A DNA stretch of 64,000 nucleotides from Rhizobiaceae bacterium (GCA_029233925.1 JARGOX010000001.1:245448-309447), one strand, 5' to 3'. Counted from the first letter of the stretch, positions 25,858-35,031 are shown. A program made the numbers and translations. Notes: generated by a model from the sequence alone, not told the origin.

Positions 25858-26868
25858 TTAAAGCGTGATGGTCCGCAATGCTCCGGGCTGGGTGCAAAGG
25901 CAGATCGGGTTCATCTGAACCTCGATATTACGGCCTTTGTCATTTGGCATCGCGTACTGCTTGGCATAACGCGGCAGGCCCCTTGTGTTGACCGTTTCCA
26001 TATAATCAGCCGGACCAAACCTTGTGATGAAAAGGTCAGGCACGCCCATGGGCGTCACGCGGCCCTCATTGGTTCCGATATAACCGGAGCCCAGATCCTC
26101 AGTGGCTTTGCGGCCGGTCTTGTATCGCTCGAAGGTGAATTTCCCGATCGTGAACCTGTCGGGGATGGCCTCACGCAACACCGATGCGCCATTGGTCGCC
26201 AGATAGGTCTCGCGAATGCGCGGATGGTTCCACATCTTGAGATGGAAATCCCGACCGGTCCAGACATGGAATCCGTCATAGAAACTGTCCAGGTCATCCT
26301 CGATCGACCAGGCCACGTCCTTCTCGAGAATTTCGTCCACCTTTGCCGCGTCGTTGCCCAGATCAAGTGAAACCGGCGCAGGTGCAGCAATGGCAAAGCG
26401 GTCATAGAGATTGACCAGCACTTTGCCCGATTTGGAAAGGACAATGCCCTTGATGGCGCCGACGCGCATATATTCGAGCGTCATATCCATGTCGCGCAGG
26501 TGGCGATCCTGCTTTCGCGACACCACATCCTCAACCTGCTCCACTTCGGATTCCATGCCGAATGCCCGAATGCCCTGGATCTCGTCGGCATTCACTGAAT
26601 CATCCCGCTGGAAATGCTCCAGACGGAACGGGATCAGGTTGCGCTTTTCATGGTCCGCCGTCTCACCCGGGCCGCCGCGTTCGGAAGGCTCGACAAGACC
26701 AAGCTTGCCATCCTTTTCCTCAACCGAAATGACCAGTGTTCGCACGCCATCTTCGTGGAACAAGCCGGAATCACCGACCTGGCCAGGGCGATAGGTTGCC
26801 TTGTTGACCTTCGCCGTCATTTCCTGGACGGAAAAGGCATCATCGTTAAAAATATCAAGAGTTGCCAT
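25858..26868 (-). CDS. Major capsid protein, lambda gpE family
   Basis: 336 residues, the usual length. The N-terminus (D-I-F-N-D-D-A-F-S-V), the Y-x-P-G-x-V region, the E-x-V-x3-Q-D-R-H-L-R-D-M-D-M-T motif and a C-terminal G-T-N-E-G-R-V-x-P-M-G region fit the phage major capsid E family. It forms the icosahedral shell with the decoration protein from the gene before it. Confidence 0.9.
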   Translation of the reverse strand: MATLDIFNDDAFSVQEMTAKVNKATYRPGQVGDSGLFHEDGVRTLVISVEEKDGKLGLVEPSERGGPGETADHEKRNLIPFRLEHFQRDDSVNADEIQGIRAFGMESEVEQVEDVVSRKQDRHLRDMDMTLEYMRVGAIKGIVLSKSGKVLVNLYDRFAIAAPAPVSLDLGNDAAKVDEILEKDVAWSIEDDLDSFYDGFHVWTGRDFHLKMWNHPRIRETYLATNGASVLREAIPDRFTIGKFTFERYKTGRKATEDLGSGYIGTNEGRVTPMGVPDLFITRFGPADYMETVNTRGLPRYAKQYAMPNDKGRNIEVQMNPICLCTQPGALRTITL

Positions 26869-26880
26869 ATTCGTTCTCTC

Positions 26881-27261
26881 CTATCGAGCCTTGATGCCGA
26901 CAGCACGCAGTTGGTCGAGCTTGGCGGTCGTTTTGGCTGTATCATCGACCGATGCATGGAATGTCAGATACGGAACCTTGACCTCCGCATCCTTGTCGAT
27001 CACGACCGCCTGCACATCCCCATCGGTTGCATCAACACCGTAGGCAAGGATCGCAACGGCTGTTTCAGCACCTTCGATTCCGCCTGTCTCGGCATCAGGC
27101 GATGCGGTGAATTTTTCGTCTGCTGTCACCTGACCAAGAACGGTGCCAGACAAAAGAATGCCCGACCCTGTCCGGATCGCCACTGACTGCCGGGATATTG
27201 CGCCATTGCCCTCGGACAGAACAAACTCCAGCGGATGGAGGCCTTCGGTTTTGGTTTCCAT
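26881..27261 (-). CDS. Head decoration protein, lambda gpD family
   Basis: 126 residues. The pattern near the N-terminus (F-V-L-S-E-G-N-G-x-I-S-R) and the small Ala/Gly/Thr-rich beta fold are those of the head decoration D family. It binds as trimers on the expanded capsid. It lies between protease and capsid as in lambda. Confidence 0.85.
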   Translation of the reverse strand: METKTEGLHPLEFVLSEGNGAISRQSVAIRTGSGILLSGTVLGQVTADEKFTASPDAETGGIEGAETAVAILAYGVDATDGDVQAVVIDKDAEVKVPYLTFHASVDDTAKTTAKLDQLRAVGIKAR

Positions 27262-27266
27262 GATGA

Positions 27267-27686
27267 TTATCTCCCACCTGCGCGCCGGGCGCTGTAGATT
27301 TCAGAACCGCTCAGGCTGGATTTAGCCTTTTTCACCTGCCCGCCCGGCATTGCCAGTCCAAGCGGCTGTCGATCATTTTCCAGAGCGGTCTGGACCTGAT
27401 CCGCGGAGGCCTGCGAACTGCTGCTGGCGACATTGCCGGTGACAAATGCGGCCACCTGCTCACCGGTCATTGACGGCGACGTTGTGGCCAGATCCAGAGC
27501 TGCACTCATGCGTGCCGCATCTCCTTTGATGCCATCGGCGCCAAGCGCGGCGGCAAGCCGGGTGGTTGCCGCTTGCGCCCCTGCCGCATGGCCTTCTTCC
27601 CGGGCAGCCGCGACTGCCTGATCGTGATTGGCCTGTGAAATGCCAGTATTTGTATCGGCTGCTGGCGCGCCGGGTTGATCGCTCAT
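27267..27686 (-). CDS. Internal scaffold start (Nu3-like) inside the protease gene
   Basis: Met301 of the protease is preceded by a near-perfect ribosome binding site (GGAGG at 27693-27697, 6-7 bases before ATG at 27686). This would give a separate 139-residue scaffold protein in the same frame, as Nu3 in lambda gene C. Confidence 0.7.
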   Translation of the reverse strand: MSDQPGAPAADTNTGISQANHDQAVAAAREEGHAAGAQAATTRLAAALGADGIKGDAARMSAALDLATTSPSMTGEQVAAFVTGNVASSSSQASADQVQTALENDRQPLGLAMPGGQVKKAKSSLSGSEIYSARRAGGR

Positions 27687-28586
27687 GGACAAACCTCCGT
27701 TAGGCGATATGCGCCGGGCCGACATGGCCGATGCGCGGGACAATGCGTCAAGGACGCTCTCAAAACTTCCAACTGAATCGGCAAGGCCAATGTCGACAGC
27801 CTCTTGGCCAATCAAAGTGCGCGCCTCGGTGGCCCGGGCGGCATCGGCCGTCAGGCGTTTGCCGCGACCCAGAGCGACCGTTGCGCAAAATGTGTCGTAA
27901 AACTTGTTTGTTTCGCGCTGCAGGTCCGCGTGCACCGCGTCTGACAATGGCTCGAATGGATTGCCGTCAACCTTCGTGGCTCCGGCAAAAATGAACGTCG
28001 GCGTAATGCCTTCCGCATTCAGTTTGCGCGAATAATCGACGTGCAGAAGAACAACACCGATCGAGCCCGATATGCCGGTTTCAATCGTGACAATCTCATT
28101 GGCGCCGGATGCAATGGCATAGGCTGCAGAGGCCGCCATGCCGTTGACAACAGCAACGACTTTCTTTTGCGCCGCCGCTTGCCGAACGACCGCAGCGGCC
28201 TCGAAGGCGCCGACAGCCTCGCCACCCGGCGACTGAATATCGAGCAGAATGCTGCGAACGGCAGGGTCGGCTGCAGCTTTCTGGATCTGGTATTTGACAC
28301 CCTCATAGGACACAAGGCCGGAATTGGCCCCGATCCATGCACCGCGATTGACCAGAGTGCCGACAATGGTGATCATCGCAACGCCGGTCTCGGTGACGCG
28401 ATAGGGATGGAAACGCCTGGTTCCGTCCTCGTCAGCTGAAAACTGGTCACCCTCGAACTGGCTGGCATCCGGCGCAACAACACCCATGCGGCCGGAAAGA
28501 ACCTCCAATATGACAGCCGTTTTGCCAGGCGTAATCAACAGCGGCCGGTTGATGACCCTGTCAGCAATATGTGCCAGAAATGTCAT
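27267..28586 (-). CDS. Head maturation protease (S49/SppA type) with C-terminal scaffold
   Basis: 439 residues. Residues 60-285 are an S49 serine peptidase: substrate loop S-P-G-G-E, nucleophile Ser153 in G-M-A-A-S-A-A-Y, and probable general base Lys205 in G-A-T-K-V-D-G. Residues 301-439 are a charged, Ala/Gln-rich scaffold ending in a basic tail that would bind capsid. This is the lambda gpC/Nu3 layout. The protease removes scaffold and portal ends during head assembly. Confidence 0.88.
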   Translation of the reverse strand: MTFLAHIADRVINRPLLITPGKTAVILEVLSGRMGVVAPDASQFEGDQFSADEDGTRRFHPYRVTETGVAMITIVGTLVNRGAWIGANSGLVSYEGVKYQIQKAAADPAVRSILLDIQSPGGEAVGAFEAAAVVRQAAAQKKVVAVVNGMAASAAYAIASGANEIVTIETGISGSIGVVLLHVDYSRKLNAEGITPTFIFAGATKVDGNPFEPLSDAVHADLQRETNKFYDTFCATVALGRGKRLTADAARATEARTLIGQEAVDIGLADSVGSFESVLDALSRASAMSARRISPNGGLSMSDQPGAPAADTNTGISQANHDQAVAAAREEGHAAGAQAATTRLAAALGADGIKGDAARMSAALDLATTSPSMTGEQVAAFVTGNVASSSSQASADQVQTALENDRQPLGLAMPGGQVKKAKSSLSGSEIYSARRAGGR

Positions 28587-28595
28587 GGTGTTTCC

Positions 28596-28862
28596 TCAGC
28601 CCCAACGCACGCCGATGGCGCTACGCCGACGCTTTTCGCCTTTTGCCGTCCTGCACAAACCGTCATACTGGCCGATCAACTCCCGCAGCCCGGCAATATT
28701 GGCCTTGCCATAGGTGACCTCATCCTCTTCGAAACGGACAGTCAGCCGCTGGTTGCCGGTCACGATCTTCATTTCCGCCTTGCGCAGGGCGACCAGCACA
28801 TCGCAAGGGATGGTGATGTCGATTTGCTCGCCGTTGATGACAATCTGACTGCTGACACTCAT
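28596..28862 (-). CDS. Head-tail joining protein gpW
   Basis: 88 residues. The pattern A-L-R-K-A, T-G-x-x-x-x-x-x-F, V-T-Y-x-K-A-N-I-x-x-L-R-E-L-I fits gpW, which plugs the portal after packaging. The arginine-rich C-terminus is usual. Starts within the portal/terminase-type cluster with a 4-base overlap. Confidence 0.8.
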   Translation of the reverse strand: MSVSSQIVINGEQIDITIPCDVLVALRKAEMKIVTGNQRLTVRFEEDEVTYGKANIAGLRELIGQYDGLCRTAKGEKRRRSAIGVRWG

Positions 28863-30514
28863 TGCTGCGCTCCGCCTTTCGGCTGATCATCATCCTTCAG
28901 GTCCGGACGCTGCGACGTGTCGCGCGCATAGGGCGAGGCCATATTGTGATCGATATACCATTGGTGATCGCGCAGGCGGTCGGCGCGCACCTCGTCTGGA
29001 TCCTGGCCCATCTCCGAACATTCGATATCAATGCTGGACGTGCCATTCTCCAGCCGCTCACTTGCTGCACGGGCGCTCTTGTAATCGTCCGCCGAAGGTT
29101 TGGCCGGCCCGCGCCACTGCGCCCTGCAAAGGGCGGCGCGATGGGCTGCAAAGAACCGGTAGCCTGGACCAAATGCGATGCGGCCAAGCCGGATCTGTTC
29201 GTCCAGGCCGGCATCAAAGACACTCTGGCAAATCGGGCTGGCAATGCGCTCGCGCCGCCGTGTCGCTATCGGCCAGATCGTTGCTGATTCCATGCGCGTT
29301 GACGAATAGGTGGCGTTCTCGTGGTTCATGGTGAACCCACCGAAAGTCACACCCAGCGCCCGCGCCATGTCCCGGGCAAGATTGGTCGAGAAGGGCAGAT
29401 ATTGAGCGCCGGGCGTCTTTGCCGTTTCAATATTGAACGTCTCGCCGGGCGCAAGGTGATTGATTTGCGGATCCGAACCGAATTGCACGGCATTCTCTGC
29501 CGCGGCCTTCATGCTGTAGGTCAGATAATCGATATACTCGGACTGAAGCTGCGTGCCCCTTTGATGGTCCCCTGCATCTTTCAGCGCCTCTATGCCGGCC
29601 AGAGCCTCCTCGGTCGGCATTTCACTGGTCAATGTTGCGGCAAAGACCGTCTGCAGGATCGCCGCCTGCAATGTCGCATCGTCCAGCTGCTCGTGCTGGA
29701 TATGTTTGCGGAATGCGGCGGCCATGACCGAGATTCCGCGCACGGACGTCGCATCGTCGGCGTCAAATATATGCAGCACATAGGGCATGCCGGAGCGCAT
29801 ATAGGCCGGATAATCCTTGACGGTCTCATAGCCTTTGGACAGATCCTTGAACCGATAGCCGTTCGGCCGGCCGTTCTCATCATGCCAGACACCCTGGAAC
29901 AATCCTGTGTGAATGTTGGTTTCCTGAACCAACTGCGACGGAGGCACAAGGCACAACTTCGTGCCGCTTTCGATATTGTACCGGCGCTGATGTGCCCGGG
30001 GCATGAATTCAACAAGACCGGTCACTTCACCAAATGCCATGTTCCAGCGGAGCGAAATATCGATGAGCTGCGCAATCGTGAATTTTCCGCGCTGATCACA
30101 TTCGCGCGGATTGCGCGACCAGTCCCGCCACCAGGTTTTGACATCCTCGATAAACTGTTTCTGTTCACCCTCGCTCATTCCGGTGCCAGAGAACCGCGGC
30201 TGGAAGTTGAGTGACAATCCGGTGCCGACCGTATCAGTGATGACCTGATCGGCGGCGCCGCGAAGCCGTCCTGAGTTCTGCATCAGGTCAATGGCAAGCG
30301 CCGCAGAACGCGGCCAGGCGCGGCGCACGTCATCACGCGCATTGCGCAGCGAAACCGGGCGTGTTGCAAAGACGCCGGAACGCGTATCGCGAAAATAGCC
30401 GGCGGCAGGCGCAGGTCTTCCCGCGCCCGATCCCTGCAGCGGAACGGATGGCACAGAACCGCCGGATATTTTTCGGATTGCGGCACCAGCCATCAGTTCA
30501 GACGCCTTGCCCAT
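28859..30514 (-). CDS. Portal protein, lambda gpB family
   Basis: 551 residues. The lambda portal pattern is present: R-N-A-R-D-D-V-R-R near the start, G-T-G-L, the W-x3-A-F-G-E-V region, H-I-F-D-A-D-D-A-T-S-V-R-G-I-S-V, and A-L-G-V-T-F-G-G-F. It forms the dodecameric DNA entry ring. Two ATGs compete: 30514, or 30493, which overlaps the terminase TGA by one base; neither has a strong ribosome binding site. Confidence 0.88.
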   Translation of the reverse strand: MGKASELMAGAAIRKISGGSVPSVPLQGSGAGRPAPAAGYFRDTRSGVFATRPVSLRNARDDVRRAWPRSAALAIDLMQNSGRLRGAADQVITDTVGTGLSLNFQPRFSGTGMSEGEQKQFIEDVKTWWRDWSRNPRECDQRGKFTIAQLIDISLRWNMAFGEVTGLVEFMPRAHQRRYNIESGTKLCLVPPSQLVQETNIHTGLFQGVWHDENGRPNGYRFKDLSKGYETVKDYPAYMRSGMPYVLHIFDADDATSVRGISVMAAAFRKHIQHEQLDDATLQAAILQTVFAATLTSEMPTEEALAGIEALKDAGDHQRGTQLQSEYIDYLTYSMKAAAENAVQFGSDPQINHLAPGETFNIETAKTPGAQYLPFSTNLARDMARALGVTFGGFTMNHENATYSSTRMESATIWPIATRRRERIASPICQSVFDAGLDEQIRLGRIAFGPGYRFFAAHRAALCRAQWRGPAKPSADDYKSARAASERLENGTSSIDIECSEMGQDPDEVRADRLRDHQWYIDHNMASPYARDTSQRPDLKDDDQPKGGAQQ

Positions 30515-32487
30515 TTGCTTGGACCATCGTTTTGCTTTTCCTTTTCAACGGCGGTCTGCGCCTTTTGCCTGGCGTCAGCCTTGATATGTTCGGATGGCGC
30601 CGAGAACAGGTCGGTCGGCGTCGGGTTTTCATAGCGGCTGCGCAATTGCGCCCAGCCATCCTTTGTCAGTGTCGACAGGCCCAGCAGTTCCGCGCAGGCC
30701 ATGGCGTAGATCCGCGTATCCAGAAAATGGTTGTCGCGTCTGCGCTTTTTCCACTCCGCATGGAACTTGCCGTTGACCATTTTCTGTTCGAAATATTCCG
30801 CCGTGATCTGCTTGAAATATTCCTCATCCAGAAACGTGCCAAAATGGCAATATCCACCCGGATCGACCGGCTCTCCGGACTTCATCCCGGCCTTGTGCAG
30901 ATTGCCGTAAAACGTTCCCTTCAATCCCCAGGTCCCGACAGGCCAGCTCATCGCCGAGCCACTTTTTTTCTTGCGCCCGCTTTTGCGGATCGACTTGCGG
31001 CTGGGCTGGCCAATGGCGGGAACGCCCCGGCCATGCATGCCCTTGATGGCGATGGCGTTCGCGTGTCTGCGGGTCCATTCCAGCACCTGGTTGACCCGAT
31101 TGCCGTCGCCGGCATCCACCGCCATTCGCTCGACCGATCGCAGATTGCCGAAGGCATCCTCGAATGTCTCGGCGTAGATCTCGGACAACAAGACCCATGC
31201 GCCGGCGCTTGCATCGCTCGTGTCGCCCTCGAGAAACCGCGCGGTCACCGTCCAGGACTGCCGGTCTTCGGCAAAGGCCACGTATTCGACATAGATGCCG
31301 TAATGCTGGACATCGGCGCCACCGACGAAAATCAGACCCGGCTCCGGAATGATGTTTTCCGGGTAGTCCTCACGCCGCTCCATCAGCCGCTTGTGATCAG
31401 GCGCATTGCCTTTCATCTCATGCGGTAGCGCCAGAACCAGGTTGCTGAAATCCTTTTCGCCCGTTTCACCTTTGCCTTCGGCTGCAATGAAGTCTGCGGC
31501 GATATCGCCATAGGACATCATCAACGACATGAACGCATCCACATGGAAGCCCGGATGACGATCCGGTTCATGATGTGTCTTGATGAACCGTCCGGCCCGA
31601 ACAGCCGAAACGCGCTCAGCCTCAGAAATCGGATAGTTGCACTCCGGGCAGCCCAGCACACTATTGTCCGGATCTTCCCGATCAATGACCAGCAGGTCGA
31701 ACGTCTGAACAAATTCATGGGCGCACTGCGGACAGGCTATATTCCAGTAGCGCTGATCGCTCTTTTTGAAGGAACGATCGACACGGCAATGGCCCGGCGC
31801 CTCACCCATCTCATCGCCCGAATCCAGTTCCGGTGTCGACAACTCGAATATCTTGTAGGACTTCTCCCTGCGAAACGCAGTGAAGCGACCGAAAAACAGC
31901 GTTTCCGGATCCGCGCCATTGGGCAATTCCGTCCATTTCGACACCTCGTCCTTGACGCCGTAGCGGCAGGTCTTGGACGACAGGTCCATCACTGTATTGG
32001 CATTGCCGAGATAAATCCGACTGCCATCGGCCAGGGCCTTTTCAAACGTCGTCGAGCCCTCGCCCGAGCGGCTGACCGTTGGCTTGACAACGCTCTTGCC
32101 GGTGGTGCGCTGCCAGACATTGATCAGCGGCTGAAACTTGCCATTGTTCATGTCCTTCAGCGGATCGATGCCGGGCACCGCATAAAGCATATTATCCGGC
32201 GCCTGGTCGGCGAGGTAGAGGCACCACGCAAGTGCCAGGATCGACACGCCCGACTGCTGGCATTTCCTGACGGTCACAAGGTTGCTCGGATCCGACAGGT
32301 CCAGGCAATCGGCAATTTCCTTCAGGTACGGCGCACCTTCGGCAGACCAGAATTCGCCCTTGCGCGGCCCGTCGACCAGCTTGATATTCTCGGTCAGCCA
32401 GTCATGAAAACAGACCGGCGGCCGCGGCCTCGAGCGCTTCGCAACAATGCGCGATGCAAGATAGAGGGCACCCGGATGCGCATTCAT
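30493..32487 (-). CDS. Terminase large subunit, lambda gpA family
   Basis: 664 residues. The N-terminal ATPase carries R-K-C-Q-Q-S-G-V-S as Walker A-like loop. The middle has C-P-Q-C and C-P-E-C zinc-like pairs, and the C-terminal nuclease half keeps D-x-Q, D-A-G-D-G-N and the D-x-R-x-Y-x-x-A-C-A-E motif. It cuts and translocates DNA into the head. Its start overlaps the small subunit stop by ATGA. Confidence 0.92.
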   Translation of the reverse strand: MNAHPGALYLASRIVAKRSRPRPPVCFHDWLTENIKLVDGPRKGEFWSAEGAPYLKEIADCLDLSDPSNLVTVRKCQQSGVSILALAWCLYLADQAPDNMLYAVPGIDPLKDMNNGKFQPLINVWQRTTGKSVVKPTVSRSGEGSTTFEKALADGSRIYLGNANTVMDLSSKTCRYGVKDEVSKWTELPNGADPETLFFGRFTAFRREKSYKIFELSTPELDSGDEMGEAPGHCRVDRSFKKSDQRYWNIACPQCAHEFVQTFDLLVIDREDPDNSVLGCPECNYPISEAERVSAVRAGRFIKTHHEPDRHPGFHVDAFMSLMMSYGDIAADFIAAEGKGETGEKDFSNLVLALPHEMKGNAPDHKRLMERREDYPENIIPEPGLIFVGGADVQHYGIYVEYVAFAEDRQSWTVTARFLEGDTSDASAGAWVLLSEIYAETFEDAFGNLRSVERMAVDAGDGNRVNQVLEWTRRHANAIAIKGMHGRGVPAIGQPSRKSIRKSGRKKKSGSAMSWPVGTWGLKGTFYGNLHKAGMKSGEPVDPGGYCHFGTFLDEEYFKQITAEYFEQKMVNGKFHAEWKKRRRDNHFLDTRIYAMACAELLGLSTLTKDGWAQLRSRYENPTPTDLFSAPSEHIKADARQKAQTAVEKEKQNDGPSKWARRLN

Positions 32488-33059
32488 TCGTTTTCTGTAT
32501 CGACCAGCGGGTCGGTCACGGATGCCTCATCTGCAAGCCGTTCCAGCTTGTCGGAAATGTCCGTGCCCATATCGAACGCCACCTTGCGCAACGCCAGGCG
32601 AAGTCCATGCACCCCTTCCTTTGAAACGGCGGTGACAAGTTCATCTGCCCGGTTCGGCAGCTTTTGAATTGTCGTCAGGACCAGCGCGCCTAATTCCTCA
32701 AGGGCGGTTTCCAGTCTATCCCTGCGCAAAAGGCTTCCGGCCATCTGCTGTTTTTTCAGTTTCTCGCGATCGACTTTCAGCCACGCCTCAATGCGGCGCG
32801 CCTCATCCAGCGAATCCTTCTGGATGACCGGACTGGTCTCGGCTTTGCGGTTCGACTTGATGCTGTCGCCATGCTGCGACCGGTGATCGTCATACCAGGC
32901 CTGCGCGAATTTGCTGATCCGCCCGCGGCCATCCCGCTCAACCGGCATTCCCTGATCCGCCAGCCGGCGCACAAGCTTTGTCACCGCAGCCTTCGTCACG
33001 CCATCACGCCCGGCAATCTCTCCAGCCGAAACCATGACATGCGCGCTACCGTTCGACAT
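32484..33059 (-). CDS. Terminase small subunit (DNA-binding)
   Basis: 191 residues. The N-terminal winged helix-turn-helix (V-S-A-G-E-I-A-G-R-D-G-V-T-K-A-A-V-T) resembles Nu1-type terminase small subunits. The C-terminal half is helical with a long charged region that would contact the large subunit. The start at 33059 is chosen for AGGAAGGA upstream. Three direct repeats and a dyad lie immediately upstream, consistent with its own binding sites. Confidence 0.8.
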   Translation of the reverse strand: MSNGSAHVMVSAGEIAGRDGVTKAAVTKLVRRLADQGMPVERDGRGRISKFAQAWYDDHRSQHGDSIKSNRKAETSPVIQKDSLDEARRIEAWLKVDREKLKKQQMAGSLLRRDRLETALEELGALVLTTIQKLPNRADELVTAVSKEGVHGLRLALRKVAFDMGTDISDKLERLADEASVTDPLVDTENE

Positions 33060-33068
33060 CGTTCCTTC

Positions 33069-33131
33069 CTGACAACCGGCAAAGCCGGACTGGCAACCCT
33101 GACAACCCAGATTTTCCACCTGAAAAACTGG
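33069..33131 (-). promoter_or_regulatory. Candidate cos region: three GGTTGYCAG repeats plus a dyad
   Basis: The 9-mer GGTTGYCAG (minus strand) occurs at 33069-33077, 33090-33098 and 33099-33107. It is followed by an imperfect 25-bp dyad (33107-33131). This sits directly before the small terminase gene, where lambda keeps its R sites and cosN. The spacing of repeats (9 and 21 bp) follows helical turns. Function is inferred from position and analogy. Confidence 0.5.
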
Positions 33132-33203
33132 CACTTTCCCGGGCGCAATCCGCACCGTCCGGCTTGGTGGCCGGGTACGGTCCCTAAATTTATTGTGGGG
33201 CGA

Positions 33204-33782
33204 TCAGGACAGCACGCCGCCCGTGGCGCGAGATAGTTCGTGCGACATGCGGGTCATCAGGACGCGAGAGGCTGTCTTGTTGAAGGCCGTGGCCGTCTCA
33301 CCCTTGACCATCTCGGCGGGGATGATCACGCCGGACTTGATCTTGTTGATCGGCATGCGCCGTGCGCCCTCGCGCTCGAAGACATGACCGCCCATTCCGA
33401 GGCCAACACGATCAGGGAAGCGTCCGCCCTTGATGAAGGTGGACGCAAAGACCTTGCGCTGGCCGAATGGCCTGGCACTCACACCGCGCCGGGTTTCCCT
33501 GGCGTTGAAGTATTTGAGCGCGACATCACCGCCGGTCGTGGTCATGCGATAGCTCGGATCACTCCAGCCGGATCGTTTGACCTTGATCGCCTTGACGATT
33601 GTCCGGCGCTTGAGGCCTGTCTGTTTCGTCAGCGCCCGTGTGACCTGTGTTTTGGTTTGGTTACCAGCACGATTGACCACGCGATTTGCGACCTGTCGCA
33701 TTCGCTTGTCACCGAGCGATTTGAGGGCATTGTCAAATTTTTGAAGACCTGCGGTGTCAGCCCAATGAGAAGTCAGCGACAT
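33204..33782 (-). CDS. Minor tail protein Z-like (GPZ family)
   Basis: 192 residues, basic. The pattern (F-x-N-A-L-K-S-L-G-D-K-R, R-V-V-N-R-A-G-N-Q-T-K-T-Q, L-T-K-Q-T-G-L, then F-E-R-E-G-A-R-R-M-P-I-N-K) fits the prophage minor tail protein Z family. Its place upstream of the terminase genes rather than in the tail operon is unusual and suggests gene shuffling. Confidence 0.75.
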   Translation of the reverse strand: MSLTSHWADTAGLQKFDNALKSLGDKRMRQVANRVVNRAGNQTKTQVTRALTKQTGLKRRTIVKAIKVKRSGWSDPSYRMTTTGGDVALKYFNARETRRGVSARPFGQRKVFASTFIKGGRFPDRVGLGMGGHVFEREGARRMPINKIKSGVIIPAEMVKGETATAFNKTASRVLMTRMSHELSRATGGVLS

Positions 33783-33906
33783 AGTGTTCCCAACCCAGAC
33801 TTTTCAGCCTGTATTATTGTGGGGATAAAACAAAACCCGCCTGCAGTATCCATAATTGGTTGTATGATGCGTTCTATTGCTACCCTACAATATTAAGGAT
33901 ATTGAA

Positions 33907-34074
33907 ATGTCTGATACGACAATAAACTATGGAAAATCACCACAGGAAGTCGCATTTACCCTCTGGGAACGAATTCAAACAAAAGAGGGAAACACCCGAA
34001 AAACCAAAGACGATATCCTGAACCTCTATGCGGAATGTCTTGAAGCGACCATGGCCAATCGTACTCCCAAGTGA
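33907..34074 (+). CDS. Small acidic helical protein, 55 aa
   Basis: Short gene on the plus strand with an AAGGA ribosome binding site before ATG 33907. Composition is charged with one amphipathic helix (residues 35-50). Not recognised. It is opposite to both neighbours and looks like independent cargo. Confidence 0.5.
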   Translation: MSDTTINYGKSPQEVAFTLWERIQTKEGNTRKTKDDILNLYAECLEATMANRTPK

Positions 34075-34116
34075 GACGATTGGATTCGACCAGTCCTTCG
34101 CATACCACTTGCCCAA

Positions 34117-34145
34117 CAAAAAACCCGGAGCGTGAGCACCGGGTT
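34117..34145 (-). terminator. Rho-independent terminator (minus strand)
   Basis: AACCCGG/CCGGGTT stem (34122-34128 and 34139-34145) with a T run on the minus strand. It lies downstream of the 34214-35008 gene and would end the replication-region transcript. Confidence 0.75.
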
Positions 34146-34213
34146 GATCTTCTGAACCTTTTTCAGTGTCCTCAGGCTATGTCAAGTTCGCTGCGCAGTC
34201 AAAAAAGGGGCGT

Positions 34214-35008
34214 TTAAACTGCAACACGTTTCCCAAGCCCTTGCATATCAAGGGTTTGCGGATGCGGGTTTTGGACGGGTTTCCATGGGTTTTGGGTGAA
34301 GTTCGGCGGCCGCAGCGCGTGACCGGATAGTTTGCCGCGAAGATCCGCATGGATGATTTGCAGAGCCTGCCCCCACAAGACCCAGTCGATCCGGTCCAGC
34401 AATTCACCGACCGGATCGTGCGACAATTCATATTTGCGATAGGCGCCACGGCGCGGGCGGCGGCTGCGCGGGTTGCGGCCGTCAATTTCAACCGTGTGCA
34501 TGCGGCCAAAGGAATCCCGCACCTGTTTCTTGATAAACCAGACCGGCTGGTTGGATCGGGTCACCATTCGCTGCTTTGGCGCGTCGGCCTGCCAGTCGGG
34601 ACCGCGACCAAGGACAGCGCGGCAGATCACCAGGTTGACGATATGTTTGCGGCGCAGGTCGGGGCGGCGCAGATTGTAACGTTCGAGCGCTGCACCGACG
34701 GCATCGGGCAAGAGGCCATGGGGATCCGGCCAATCCGATACGAAATCCACAGCCGGAACGGCAATGTCGCAATCGGCCAGCCGCGCAACCGCCCTGCCCG
34801 CCTCGATCGCATCGGGATGCGGATCGCTTTGGTCGACATACATTGATGAGGCGTAATGGCCGGTGTCAATCAGCGTGCCCAGCTGCGCCATGCCGGTGAT
34901 CGCGCCCCATGCCGATCCGGCGCTTTGCAATCCGTTCTCGCCGCCGCCCTTTGCCAGTTCATGCACAAAGGCCCAGGACAGAAATGTATCGATGTTCATC
35001 GTCTTCAT
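34214..35008 (-). CDS. Replication-region protein of unknown function, 264 aa
   Basis: No recognised domain. The middle is rich in Arg/Pro (R-R-P-D-L-R-R-K-H, R-N-P-R-S-R-R-P-R-R), suggesting nucleic acid contact. It lies between the helicase and the terminator. Its own upstream region is the TTGCNNCCC array, so it is either the next gene in the replication operon or is autoregulated. Function not inferred further. Confidence 0.6.
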   Translation of the reverse strand: MKTMNIDTFLSWAFVHELAKGGGENGLQSAGSAWGAITGMAQLGTLIDTGHYASSMYVDQSDPHPDAIEAGRAVARLADCDIAVPAVDFVSDWPDPHGLLPDAVGAALERYNLRRPDLRRKHIVNLVICRAVLGRGPDWQADAPKQRMVTRSNQPVWFIKKQVRDSFGRMHTVEIDGRNPRSRRPRRGAYRKYELSHDPVGELLDRIDWVLWGQALQIIHADLRGKLSGHALRPPNFTQNPWKPVQNPHPQTLDMQGLGKRVAV

Positions 35009-35031
35009 TGGAAAAACCCCTGATTATCGGC

